Source: Fumia sp045615345 (GTDB lineage Bacteria; Bacillota; Clostridia; Oscillospirales; Ruminococcaceae). Taken from it: a DNA stretch of 64,000 bases. The DNA lies in contig JAZLER010000031.1 in assembly GCA_045615345.1 (NCBI GenBank), positions 1-64,000 on the forward strand, in the 5' to 3' direction. Each line of letters starts with the position of its first letter. Positions within the stretch are counted from its first letter, which is position 1. Of this stretch, positions 1 through 7,839 are shown one piece after another. Below the pieces are notes generated by a model. The model saw only the letters and a list, made by a program, of their open reading frames with translations. It did not search any database and was not told the origin of the DNA. The position numbers and the translations under genes are program-made.

Positions 1-1
1 C

Positions 2-916
2 GAACTTTCTTACCAGTGGTACAAAGATGGCGAAGAAATTGTTGGTGCAACAGATGCTACATACGTAACATCCGAAGCAGGTGAATACTACGCAGTAGTA
101 ACAAACGAACTCAACGGCGAAACAACTCAGACTGAAACTGTTAAAGTAACAGTAGTAGTTCTGGAAGCTGCAAATGCTCCCGTAATCGTTGAAGACCTTG
201 AAATTGCTAAGGAAATTGCTGAAGGCGATACAGTTGTATTGACAGTAGCTGCAGAAGCTAACGGCGAACTTTCTTATCAGTGGTACAAAGATGGCGTGGC
301 TATCGAAGGTGCTGTTGAAGCTTCTTACGAAGTAACAGAGGCAGGTCTTTACAAAGTAGTTGTTACAAACGAACTTAACGGTACAACTGCTAAGGTAGAA
401 TCCTTAATCTGTGCAGTAACAGTTAAAGCTCCTGCAGGATACACAGTATCCGGTAACCTCACAAAATCAGGTTCTGTTCAGACAACTACTATTGAACTTA
501 TCGCTGATGGCGTGACAGTTGCTTCTACTGTAATTGAAGGCAGCAAGACAGGTCAGTACGCATTCGAAAATGTTCAGGCAGGTACTTACACAGTTAAGGT
601 AACTAAGTCCAAACATGCACCCAGAGAGTATGAAGTAACAGTAGTTGATTCTGATGTTACACAGGATGTAGAAATCTGGCTCTATGGTGATGCAAATGGC
701 GATGGCGTAGCTAACAGCACTGACGTTTTGCAGATCAACAGATATATTGCAAACCTTGCTTCTGTATTTAATCAGACTGCAAATGCTGCTTACAGAGTCA
801 AAATTGCAAATATTACAGCTGTTACAGGAACAGATGTTATTATTAACAGTTCCGATGTTTTGCAGATTAACAGATATATCGCAAACCTTAGCTCAATTTT
901 TGACAGAATAGCTTAA
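2..916 (+). CDS. Secreted Ig-like repeat protein with C-terminal dockerin (5' end missing)
   Basis: The reading frame is open from the window edge, so only the C-terminal part (about 304 residues) is seen. Two Ig-like repeats share SYQWYKDG and a VVTNELNG strand and are offset by 264 bp (88 residues). A carboxypeptidase-regulatory-like beta domain follows (GQYAFENVQAGTYTVKV). The C-terminus is a type I dockerin: one good calcium loop (DANGDGVANSTD) and a second, degenerate copy, each ending in DVLQINRYIANL. Dockerins bind cohesins on scaffoldins, so the protein is probably exported and attached to a cellulosome-like or surface complex. The catalytic or binding part lies upstream of the window, so its substrate cannot be told. 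Confidence 0.88.
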   Translation, partial: ELSYQWYKDGEEIVGATDATYVTSEAGEYYAVVTNELNGETTQTETVKVTVVVLEAANAPVIVEDLEIAKEIAEGDTVVLTVAAEANGELSYQWYKDGVAIEGAVEASYEVTEAGLYKVVVTNELNGTTAKVESLICAVTVKAPAGYTVSGNLTKSGSVQTTTIELIADGVTVASTVIEGSKTGQYAFENVQAGTYTVKVTKSKHAPREYEVTVVDSDVTQDVEIWLYGDANGDGVANSTDVLQINRYIANLASVFNQTANAAYRVKIANITAVTGTDVIINSSDVLQINRYIANLSSIFDRIA

Positions 917-919
917 GAA

Positions 920-946
920 AAAAAGCCACCTTCGGGTGGCTTTTTT
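920..946 (+). terminator. Intrinsic terminator of the dockerin gene
   Basis: GCCACC and GGTGGC arms (925-930 and 935-940) close a TTCG tetraloop and are followed by six T. It starts 9 bases after the stop codon. Confidence 0.9.
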
Positions 947-969
947 CAATGAAATACGCCTGTGGAGGG

Positions 970-1026
970 TGAAATCCACTTTGTGGATGAAATTACTTCG
1001 TAATGAAATATTTTGCTTTGCAAAAT
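970..1026 (+). repeat. Modular hairpin array, GAAAT-spaced
   Basis: Three small perfect hairpins with 3-base loops follow one another: ATCCAC/GTGGAT (974-988), ATTAC/GTAAT (992-1004) and ATTTTGC/GCAAAAT (1010-1026). They are joined by GAAAT-type spacers. A related array on the opposite strand lies at 35709-35804. It does not look coding. Confidence 0.7.
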
Positions 1027-1054
1027 GTTATGGTGTCAGCAAAGCGAACGGGTT

Positions 1055-1330
1055 TTAATAGCCTTCCCCTACACAGGGAAGGCTTGTAGGGTTTGGCGCT
1101 TGTCGACAAACCGAAACGGATTTGAACAGACAATCCCTCCGGTTTCGCTTCGCCCAACCACCTCCCTTTACAAGGAAGGCTATTTGACTGAGGGAGAGAA
1201 AGATGTTTGCTTGGCGCAAACGCGATATGTGTAACATAACTCGCTTTCAGCGAGTTATGTTCCCATGCGATATATTATTTCATAACGCGATATCCCTGAC
1301 GGGTGCGATATGTTGCCCAAAAAGCAACGC
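1055..1330. repeat. Gene-free repeat block with further hairpins
   Basis: This is the rest of the 569-base gap before the sugar kinase. It holds the hairpin AGCCTTCCC/GGGAAGGCT (1060-1084), a related CCTCCCTT...AAGGAAGG element near 1160-1180, and a perfect 13-bp hairpin with a 3-base loop (1233-1261). Four GCGATAT words (1222, 1267, 1287, 1305) alternate with inverted repeats, including GTTGC/GCAAC (1312-1328). Open frames across it on both strands have no ribosome site and simply read through the repeats. It resembles short interspersed repeats I associate with gut Clostridia; that resemblance is from memory and was not checked. Confidence 0.6.
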
Positions 1331-1432
1331 GAAGCAGGGAAGATTTGCATTTTTTTGAAAAAAATGTTAAAATTACTGTAGAAAACTGAATACTGTCTAA
1401 AATATCTTAAACTATTTATAAAGCTTATGGTG

Positions 1433-1438
1433 TATAAT
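1433..1438 (+). promoter_or_regulatory. Candidate -10 box for the sugar-activation operon
   Basis: TATAAT lies 47 bases before the kinase start, with no good -35 hexamer at 17 bp. It is the best promoter element in the AT-rich stretch 1340-1480. Confidence 0.4.
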
Positions 1439-1485
1439 AAAATTATTATATTGGCTTTATCCAACTTATTTTTGGAGGTAATATT

Positions 1486-2595
1486 ATGTTGAAAGTTTCC
1501 ACACCCAGCAGAATTTGTCTTTTTGGTGAGCATCAGGACTATCTCGGACTTGAAGTTATTGCTGCAGGCATTAATCTTCGTTTTTCCACAAAAGCTGAAA
1601 AACGCGATGATATGATGCTCAATATCAAAATCCGTGACAAATCCATCAGTGAGCTCGGCGCAAAGAATGTTGACAACAAGTACGAAGAGTATTCTATCAA
1701 TATGGCTGAAGACTTAAAGTACGAAAACAGCCGTGACTACTTCAAATCTATTGTAAATGTACTTAAAAAAGCAGGTTTTAACCTTGTTGGTGCCGATGTT
1801 ACAATGGACTCCGAAATCCCGATTGGTAAGGGTATGTGTTCTTCCACTACAATGATTTTAGTCCTCACAACAACTTTGGTTGCTCTTTGTGACAGAGAAA
1901 AAGCAAACGATGCAAAGCTTATGGCTATGCTCGCATGGAAAGCTGAGGTTGAAGAATTCAACGAACCCGGCGGTATGATGGACCAGTATGCATCTGCACT
2001 CGGCGGACTTGTACATATTGACTTCTCAAACGGCGTTGAACCCACAAAACTTGATGTAGACTTAAAAGGTTGCTTTATCCTTTTTGACTCCTTGCAGCAG
2101 AAAGATACAATCAAGGTTTTGGGCGACTCCAAATATCCTACCCAGGAAGCTATCAAAGAGCTTAATCAGTACGGAATTAACTCCATCAAGGATTTTTATG
2201 ATAATCCCGAACTCGAAAAATATGTTGATACTTTAGATGAATTCCACCAGAGAAAAGTAAGAGCAAACATCGATAACTACCATGTTCAGAGAGAAGCACT
2301 TGCTATGTTTGAAAGTGGTAACATCGATGATGTTAAACTCGGTGCACTTTTAAGCCGTCAGCACAAAAACTTAGCTGAAGGTTTGCAGATTTCCACACCG
2401 ATTATCGACAAAGTACTTGAAACTGCTATTGCAAACGGTGCTTACGGTGGTAAGTTCAACGGCTCAGGCGGTGGCGGATGTATGTATTGCTACGCACCCG
2501 TTGAAAAGGCTGACCAGATTGTAAAGGCAGTAAATGATATGGGATATCCCGCTATGGTATTAAAGCAGGATAAAGGCGTTACAGTAGAAGATTAG
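1486..2595 (+). CDS. GHMP-family sugar 1-kinase (galactokinase-like)
   Basis: The protein has 369 residues and the three GHMP kinase motifs. These are an N-terminal sugar-binding signature (RICLFGEHQDY, residues 9-19), the ATP loop PIGKGMCSS (112-120, a variant of PxGxGLSSS), and a C-terminal GSGGGG (326-331). GGMMDQ carries the presumed catalytic Asp166. By family it phosphorylates the anomeric hydroxyl of a hexose. The start has a strong TTGGAGG site. It heads a tight run with a nucleotidyltransferase (11-base gap) and a phosphohexomutase, which suggests salvage of a free sugar into a nucleotide sugar. The substrate is unknown: galactose, a uronic acid, fucose or N-acetylhexosamine are all possible. 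No galT or galE is adjacent, so the symbol galK is not used. Confidence 0.8.
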   Translation: MLKVSTPSRICLFGEHQDYLGLEVIAAGINLRFSTKAEKRDDMMLNIKIRDKSISELGAKNVDNKYEEYSINMAEDLKYENSRDYFKSIVNVLKKAGFNLVGADVTMDSEIPIGKGMCSSTTMILVLTTTLVALCDREKANDAKLMAMLAWKAEVEEFNEPGGMMDQYASALGGLVHIDFSNGVEPTKLDVDLKGCFILFDSLQQKDTIKVLGDSKYPTQEAIKELNQYGINSIKDFYDNPELEKYVDTLDEFHQRKVRANIDNYHVQREALAMFESGNIDDVKLGALLSRQHKNLAEGLQISTPIIDKVLETAIANGAYGGKFNGSGGGGCMYCYAPVEKADQIVKAVNDMGYPAMVLKQDKGVTVED

Positions 2596-2606
2596 GAGGA
2601 ATAAAT

Positions 2607-3338
2607 ATGAGAGCAATTATTTTAGCGGCAGGCAAAGGTAAAAGACTTTTGTCCGAAAAATTCAATGCACCCAAGGTTTTAAGAGAAGCAAACGGCAAAC
2701 CTTTGCTCCGTTATGTTGTTGAAAACCTTAAATTCATCGAAGATAAAAAAGACATCTGCATTGTTGCAGGTTACAAAAAAGAAATGGTATTTGATGCATT
2801 TAACGATGGCTTCACATTCGCAGTTCAGGACGAACAGCTTGGTACAGGTCACGCTGTAAACTGCGCAAAAGATGCATTTGCAGATTACGATGGCCCCGTT
2901 TTGGTTTGCTACGGCGATATGCCTTTGTTCAAAAAGGAAACTTATGAAAAACTCGCAGAAGTTCACGCATCTGAGAAAAACGACTGCACAATCCTGACAG
3001 GCGTTTCCGATAAAGGTCTTGCATACGGAAGAATTATCCGTGACGAAAACGGTGATTTTACAGGCGTTGTAGAGGATAAAGACTGCACACCCGAACAGAA
3101 AGCTATCACTGAACTCAATGTTGGTATTTATGTATTCGACAGCAAAAAACTCTTTGACTGCTTAAAAGAACTCAAGAGCAACAACGCTCAGGGCGAATAC
3201 TACCTCACAGATGTTCCTTCCATTATGATGGAAAAAGGCTACAAAATCGGCACATATACAACTCACGATGATACAGAAATCTTAGGTGTAAATACTCCCG
3301 AAGACTTAGCACTTTGCGAAGGAATTCTGAAAGCTTAA
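2607..3338 (+). CDS. Sugar-phosphate nucleotidyltransferase (GlmU N-domain-like)
   Basis: This 243-residue protein is a single NTP-transferase domain. It opens with the nucleotide-binding signature LAAGKGKRL and APKVL, and has GTGHAV (uridine-site like), CYGDMPL (metal-binding Asp) and LNVGIYVFD. It matches the uridylyltransferase half of GlmU but lacks the left-handed beta-helix acetyltransferase half. It probably forms an NDP-sugar from the sugar 1-phosphate made by the kinase 11 bases upstream. Its ribosome site (TAGGAGGAATAAAT) overlaps the kinase stop. The nucleotide (UTP or other) and the sugar are inferred only by resemblance. Confidence 0.8.
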   Translation: MRAIILAAGKGKRLLSEKFNAPKVLREANGKPLLRYVVENLKFIEDKKDICIVAGYKKEMVFDAFNDGFTFAVQDEQLGTGHAVNCAKDAFADYDGPVLVCYGDMPLFKKETYEKLAEVHASEKNDCTILTGVSDKGLAYGRIIRDENGDFTGVVEDKDCTPEQKAITELNVGIYVFDSKKLFDCLKELKSNNAQGEYYLTDVPSIMMEKGYKIGTYTTHDDTEILGVNTPEDLALCEGILKA

Positions 3339-3358
3339 AATAATAGGAGATGAAAGAG

Positions 3359-4765
3359 ATGATAAAATTCGGTACCGGCGGATTTCGCGCAATTATCGGT
3401 GATGAATTTACAAAAGCAAACCTTGAGCTTTTAACACAGGCTCTTGTAAACAAAATGAAGGACGAAGGTGTTGAGAATACTCCTGTTGTAATCGGTTATG
3501 ACAGGCGTTTCCTTTCTGACATCGGTTCTCAGTGGATAGCTTCCGTATTGGCAGGAAATGGTGTTCCTGTTCAGTTTATTGATACTGAAGCTCCCACACC
3601 CCTTATTATGTATGTTGTAAAACAGACAAAAACAAAATACGGTATGGCTGTTACTGCTTCCCATAACCCTGCTGAATACAATGGTGTTAAAGTGTTCACT
3701 GAAGGCGGCAGAGATGCTACAAAGGAAGTAACAAACGATATCGAAGCTTACATCGAAAAAGTCACAGAAGTTAAAACTATGGACTTTGACGAAGCAGTAG
3801 GCAAGGGAATTATCGAAATTATCGACCCCATGAACGATTATATCGACAGCATCTTGGGTGTTATCGACATCGATATTATCAAGAAAAAACATGTAAAGAT
3901 TCTTTTGGACCCCATGTTCGGCGTTTCCAAAACATCTTTGCAGACTATCCTTTTAACTTGCCGTTGTAATGTTGATGTTATCAACGACCGTCACGATGCT
4001 TTGTTTGGTGGAAGACTTCCTTCTCCTTCTTCCAAAACACTCACAAGACTTTCCAATATGGTTGTTGAAGGTGGTTATGACCTCGGTATCGGTACCGATG
4101 GTGATGCTGACAGAATTGGTCTTATTGACTCCGAAGGCAGATTTATCCATCCCAACGATATCCTCGTTTTGCTTTACTACTACCTTGTTAAATATAAAGG
4201 CTGGAAAGGTGACTGCGTAAGAAATATCGCTACAACTCACCTTTTAGACCGTCTTGCTGAAAGTTTCGGTCAGGAATGCCACGAAGTTCCCGTTGGTTTT
4301 AAATGGATTTCCGAAAAAATGGACGAAAAGGGCGCTATCATCGGTGGCGAAAGCTCAGGTGGTCTTACTGTTAAAGGTCACATCAGCGGTAAAGACGGTA
4401 TCTATGCTGCAGCTTTGCTCGTTGAGATGACATGCGCTATCGGTAAACCCCTTAACGCTATCTTGAAAGAAATCAAGGATACATACGGCAACTGCGAAAT
4501 GAGTGAGTATGACTGCCGTTTCTCCGAAGAGAAGAAAGCAGAACTCAATAACCTTCTTTTCAACGAAAAGAAACTCCCCGTATTTGACGAGGAAGTTGAA
4601 AAGGTTTCCTATGCAGATGGTTGCAAGGTATACTTCAAAAACGGTGGCTGGATTATCTGCCGTTTCTCAGGTACAGAACCTTTGATCCGTATTTTCTGCG
4701 AAATGGAAAACTACACAAGAGCAGTTGAAATCACAAATACTATCCGCGAATTCTTAGGACTCTGA
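3359..4765 (+). CDS. Phosphoglucomutase/phosphomannomutase family protein
   Basis: This 468-residue alpha-D-phosphohexomutase interconverts sugar 1- and 6-phosphates. Visible motifs are the phosphoserine loop TASHNPAEYNG (Ser101), the metal loop GTDGDADRIG, the sugar loop GGESSGG and the C-terminal phosphate loop RFSGTEPLIRI. A further ATG lies 9 bases upstream, but it sits directly on the AGGAG ribosome site. The start at 3359 has 9-base spacing and begins MIKFGTGGFRA, as the family does. It closes the kinase-nucleotidyltransferase-mutase run. It is not an obvious GlmM, and it is not next to cdaA-cdaR, where glmM often lies. Confidence 0.88.
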   Translation: MIKFGTGGFRAIIGDEFTKANLELLTQALVNKMKDEGVENTPVVIGYDRRFLSDIGSQWIASVLAGNGVPVQFIDTEAPTPLIMYVVKQTKTKYGMAVTASHNPAEYNGVKVFTEGGRDATKEVTNDIEAYIEKVTEVKTMDFDEAVGKGIIEIIDPMNDYIDSILGVIDIDIIKKKHVKILLDPMFGVSKTSLQTILLTCRCNVDVINDRHDALFGGRLPSPSSKTLTRLSNMVVEGGYDLGIGTDGDADRIGLIDSEGRFIHPNDILVLLYYYLVKYKGWKGDCVRNIATTHLLDRLAESFGQECHEVPVGFKWISEKMDEKGAIIGGESSGGLTVKGHISGKDGIYAAALLVEMTCAIGKPLNAILKEIKDTYGNCEMSEYDCRFSEEKKAELNNLLFNEKKLPVFDEEVEKVSYADGCKVYFKNGGWIICRFSGTEPLIRIFCEMENYTRAVEITNTIREFLGL

Positions 4766-4768
4766 TTT

Positions 4769-4801
4769 TAAAGCCGGCGTTTTTAAAAATGTCGGCTTTT
4801 T
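4769..4801 (+). terminator. Terminator after the phosphohexomutase
   Basis: AAAGCCG and CGGCTTT arms, extended by A-T and G-U pairs, are followed by a T-run. Confidence 0.75.
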
Positions 4802-4804
4802 GTA

Positions 4805-4833
4805 TTGACAAATATTCTTTTTGCTCTTAAAAT
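4805..4833 (+). promoter_or_regulatory. SigA-type promoter of the SGNH hydrolase
   Basis: TTGACA, a 17-base spacer and TAAAAT sit directly after the upstream terminator and 18 bases before the ATG. The near-consensus -35 suggests a separately transcribed gene. Confidence 0.8.
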
Positions 4834-4851
4834 TATCTTGAGGTGAATACT

Positions 4852-5949
4852 ATGAAAAACATTGCTGAAATTGACAAAAACTTAAAAATCGTAACTTCCA
4901 TCGACAAGGACGATGTTGTATTTTTGGATGTAAGGGAAGAGCCTTTCAAGGTTTACGGTCTTTACGATTATAAAAATGAGCCTGAGTTTATCCGTATGCC
5001 CAAAGAAGTGGGTGACGGTGCAAACGAAGGCGTGCAGCGACTCAACTACTCCACAGCAGGAGGAAGAGTGCGTTTTGCTACCGACTCCGATTATATCGCA
5101 ATCAAGGTTGAAATGCCCTGGCTTAACTCTATGAGCCATATGGCAAGATGCGGTGTAGCAGGTTTTGACCTTTACGAGGACGAAGAGATGGGAAGTACTT
5201 TTGTAAGAAGCTTTCTCCCTGACGCTTTCGCACCTATGGAAACAACTGGATATGAAACAATCGTTGAGTTTCCCACTAAAAAAATGCGCTATTTTACAAT
5301 GAATTTCCCGCTTTACAACCCTGTTACAAACCTTTATATTGGTTTGCAGAAAGATGCTAAACTTGGTGAAGGCAAGAAGTATAAAATCGAAAAACCTGTT
5401 GTTTTCTACGGCAGTTCCATTACACAGGGCGGTTGTGCCTCCCGTCCCGGTAACTGCTATCAGGGCCACCTTTCCAGAAGATTTGATTTTGACTACATTA
5501 ACTTAGGTTTCTCAGGAAGCGCAAAAGGCGAGGATATCATCGCAGACCATATCGCAAGCCTCCAGATGAGCGTTTTGGTTATGGACTATGACCATAACTC
5601 TCCTACAACCGAAACTTTGAAAGCAACTCATGAGAAAATGTTCCTTAAAGTTCGTGAGAAACACCCCGATTTGCCTGTTATCTTTATGACTTTGCCTGAC
5701 TTTTATGAGCATTGCGAAGGCGAGCCCTGGGACAAATCCGAACGCCGTGATGTAGTTTACAGAACTTACAGAAACGCAAAAGAAAGAGGCGATAAGAATG
5801 TTTACTATATCGATGGTCAGTCCCTCTTTGGTGGTGTTGACAGAGATGCTTGTACAGTGGACAGATGTCACCCCAACGATTTAGGATTCTATCGTATGGC
5901 TGATGCACTTACCCCTGTTTTGCAGGAAGCGCTTAACAGTGTTAAATAA
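4852..5949 (+). CDS. SGNH/GDSL hydrolase with GxDLY N-terminal domain
   Basis: The 365-residue protein has an N-terminal beta domain carrying GFDLY, as in the GxDLY family. The SGNH esterase domain follows: block I FYGSSITQGG with the nucleophile Ser, block II GFSGSAKGE with the oxyanion Gly, and block V DRCHPNDLGF with the catalytic Asp and His. No signal peptide is seen, so it is probably cytoplasmic. Relatives deacylate carbohydrates or similar esters; the true substrate is unknown. A GTG 9 bases upstream lies inside the GAGG ribosome site, so the ATG is preferred. It lies beside the sugar-activation run but has its own promoter and terminator. Confidence 0.85.
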   Translation: MKNIAEIDKNLKIVTSIDKDDVVFLDVREEPFKVYGLYDYKNEPEFIRMPKEVGDGANEGVQRLNYSTAGGRVRFATDSDYIAIKVEMPWLNSMSHMARCGVAGFDLYEDEEMGSTFVRSFLPDAFAPMETTGYETIVEFPTKKMRYFTMNFPLYNPVTNLYIGLQKDAKLGEGKKYKIEKPVVFYGSSITQGGCASRPGNCYQGHLSRRFDFDYINLGFSGSAKGEDIIADHIASLQMSVLVMDYDHNSPTTETLKATHEKMFLKVREKHPDLPVIFMTLPDFYEHCEGEPWDKSERRDVVYRTYRNAKERGDKNVYYIDGQSLFGGVDRDACTVDRCHPNDLGFYRMADALTPVLQEALNSVK

Positions 5950-5954
5950 AAATC

Positions 5955-5986
5955 GCCCCATTTTTTTATAAAATGGGGCTTTTTTA
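5955..5986 (+). terminator. Terminator after the SGNH hydrolase
   Basis: GCCCCATTTT (5955-5964) pairs with AAAATGGGGC (5970-5979), followed by six T. Confidence 0.9.
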
Positions 5987-6015
5987 TAGACAAAATCTGA
6001 AAAATAGTGTAAAAT
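5987..6015 (+). promoter_or_regulatory. Promoter of guaB
   Basis: TAGACA, 17 bases and TAAAAT end 32 bases before the guaB start. The leader is too short for a purine riboswitch. Confidence 0.7.
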
Positions 6016-6047
6016 AAAATAAATAAACATTAAGGAGAGAAAAAGAT

Positions 6048-7547
6048 ATGGCTTATATTTTCCCTGAACCTTCCCACACTTTTGGTGAGTACCTTTTAGT
6101 ACCCGGTTATTCTTCCGCTGAGTGCATTCCTTCTAATGTAAGTTTGCGTACTCCGCTTGTTAAATTCAAAAAAGGGGAGGAATCTCCTATAATGATTAAT
6201 ATCCCTCTGGTTTCTGCGATTATGCAGTCTGTTTCTGATGATAAAATGGCTATCGCTTTAGCAAAAGAGGGTGGAATGTCCTTTATCTACGGTTCGCAGT
6301 CTGTTGAAGATGAAGCACAGATGGTAATGCGTGTTAAAAACTATAAGGCAGGTTTCGTTGTAAGTGATTCCAATGTAAAACCCGATGATACTCTTGAAAC
6401 AATCCTTGAACTTAAAGAAAAAACAGGCCATTCAACCGTTGCTGTAACCTCTGATGGTACAGCAAATGGCAAACTTTTGGGTATTGTTACAGGCAGAGAT
6501 TACAGAGTAAGCCGTATGGAACTTTCCGATAAGGTTGAAAGCTTTATGACTCCTCTTTGCGACCTTGTTACTGCTCCTGATACAACATCTTTAAAGGAAG
6601 CAAACGATATTATCTGGGAAAATAAGCTTAACTCTTTGCCTTTAATTGATAAAGACGGTAATCTTAAATATATGGTTTTCAGAAAAGACTATTCTTCTCA
6701 TAAGGAAAACTTAAATGAGCTTTTGGACTCCTCTAAACGCTATATGGTTGGTGCAGGTATCAATACAAGGGATTACGCTGAACGCGTACCGGCACTTGTA
6801 AATGCAGGTGCAGATGTGCTTTGTATTGACTCTTCCGAAGGCTATTCCGAATGGCAGAAATTAACTATCGATTATATCCGTGAAAATTACGGAGATACTG
6901 TTAAGGTGGGTGCCGGAAATGTTGTAGACCGTGACGGATTTTTATTCCTTGCAAAAGCAGGTGCTGACTTTGTAAAAGTTGGTATCGGCGGTGGTTCTAT
7001 CTGCATCACCCGTGAACAGAAAGGTATCGGTCGTGGTCAGGCAACAGCACTTATTGATGTATGCAAAGCGCGTGATGAGTACTTTGAAGAAACAGGTATC
7101 TATATCCCTATTTGCTCTGATGGTGGTATTGTTCACGACTATCATATGACTCTGGCTCTTGCTATGGGTGCAGATTTTATTATGCTCGGCAGATATTTCT
7201 CTCGTTTTGACGAAAGCCCCACAAACAAAGTAAATATCAACGGAAGTTATATGAAAGAGTACTGGGGCGAAGGTTCCAACCGTGCAAGAAACTGGCAGCG
7301 TTACGATATGGGCGGCGACAAGAAACTCTCCTTTGAGGAAGGCGTTGACTCCTATGTTCCTTATGCAGGCTCTTTAAAAGACAATGTAACTCAATCTCTT
7401 GCGAAGGTGCGCTCCACTATGTGTAACTGCGGAGTATTGAATATCCCCGATTTGCAGAAAAATGCAAAACTGACACTTGTTTCTTCAACTTCCATTGTTG
7501 AAGGTGGCGCACACGATGTAGTGCTCAAAGACAAAAAGACCATTTAA
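6048..7547 (+). CDS. guaB: Inosine-5'-monophosphate dehydrogenase
   Basis: The enzyme oxidises IMP to XMP with NAD+, the committed step to GMP. The 499-residue protein has the IMPDH barrel split by two CBS domains (about residues 95-220, with GIVTGRDYR). Substrate-binding CIDSSEGYSEWQ, the active-site loop GIGGGSICITREQKGIG (Cys319 forms the thioimidate) and the flap region NWQRYDMGG are all visible. The N-terminus (HTFGEYLLVPGYSS) belongs to the longer bacterial IMPDH type. The start follows AAGGAGAG. It is monocistronic or shared only with the tiny ORF downstream. No guaA is in the window. Confidence 0.96.
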   Translation: MAYIFPEPSHTFGEYLLVPGYSSAECIPSNVSLRTPLVKFKKGEESPIMINIPLVSAIMQSVSDDKMAIALAKEGGMSFIYGSQSVEDEAQMVMRVKNYKAGFVVSDSNVKPDDTLETILELKEKTGHSTVAVTSDGTANGKLLGIVTGRDYRVSRMELSDKVESFMTPLCDLVTAPDTTSLKEANDIIWENKLNSLPLIDKDGNLKYMVFRKDYSSHKENLNELLDSSKRYMVGAGINTRDYAERVPALVNAGADVLCIDSSEGYSEWQKLTIDYIRENYGDTVKVGAGNVVDRDGFLFLAKAGADFVKVGIGGGSICITREQKGIGRGQATALIDVCKARDEYFEETGIYIPICSDGGIVHDYHMTLALAMGADFIMLGRYFSRFDESPTNKVNINGSYMKEYWGEGSNRARNWQRYDMGGDKKLSFEEGVDSYVPYAGSLKDNVTQSLAKVRSTMCNCGVLNIPDLQKNAKLTLVSSTSIVEGGAHDVVLKDKKTI

Positions 7548-7574
7548 CTTCTTGAAAAGGGAAGAGAATTTGCG

Positions 7575-7742
7575 ATGAAAGAGTTGGGATTTGAGAAGTT
7601 TTTAGAGGAATATTCGGTTGAAATGGCACTCGATGATTTTCCTCCGATACTTCAGGAAAAAGTTATTACATTGATGAGAAAAGCTTACATTGACGGCTTT
7701 GATGACGCTGTAAAGCAAATTGCTTTACAAAATAAAAAGTGA
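7575..7742 (+). CDS. Small hypothetical protein (55 aa)
   Basis: A 55-residue frame runs from an ATG preceded by a GGGAAGAG site, 27 bases after guaB, to a TGA just before a strong terminator. It would be cytoplasmic and mostly helical (KFLEEYSVEMALDD, LQEKVITLMRKAYIDGFDDAV), with no membrane segment or cysteines. I recognise no family. The ribosome site, the composition and the placement between guaB and its terminator support a real co-transcribed gene, but conservation would be needed to be sure. Confidence 0.55.
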   Translation: MKELGFEKFLEEYSVEMALDDFPPILQEKVITLMRKAYIDGFDDAVKQIALQNKK

Positions 7743-7754
7743 TAAATTATATCG

Positions 7755-7790
7755 AAACAGGACATCTTTTCAAAAAGATGTCCTGTTTTT
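7755..7790 (+). terminator. Terminator of the guaB transcript
   Basis: AAACAGGACATCTTTT pairs with AAAAGATGTCCTGTTT around a very short loop, and the arm ends in a T-run. Confidence 0.9.
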
Positions 7791-7792
7791 CG

Positions 7793-7821
7793 TTGAAATG
7801 GTTTGTTCTTTATGCTATACT
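7793..7821 (+). promoter_or_regulatory. Promoter of the MFS transporter
   Basis: TTGAAA, 17 bases and TATACT start directly after the terminator and end 18 bases before the ATG. Confidence 0.75.
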
Positions 7822-7839
7822 TTGTTTTGAGGTGAAAAT

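Noticed and set aside
970..1330. CRISPR array
   Set aside because: Spacers are constant and stems vary, the reverse of CRISPR; repeat units are too short and no cas gene is present.
1013..1533. Open frames on both strands between the dockerin gene and the sugar kinase
   Set aside because: They run through inverted repeats, lack ribosome sites, overlap each other or the kinase start, and show no protein-like composition.
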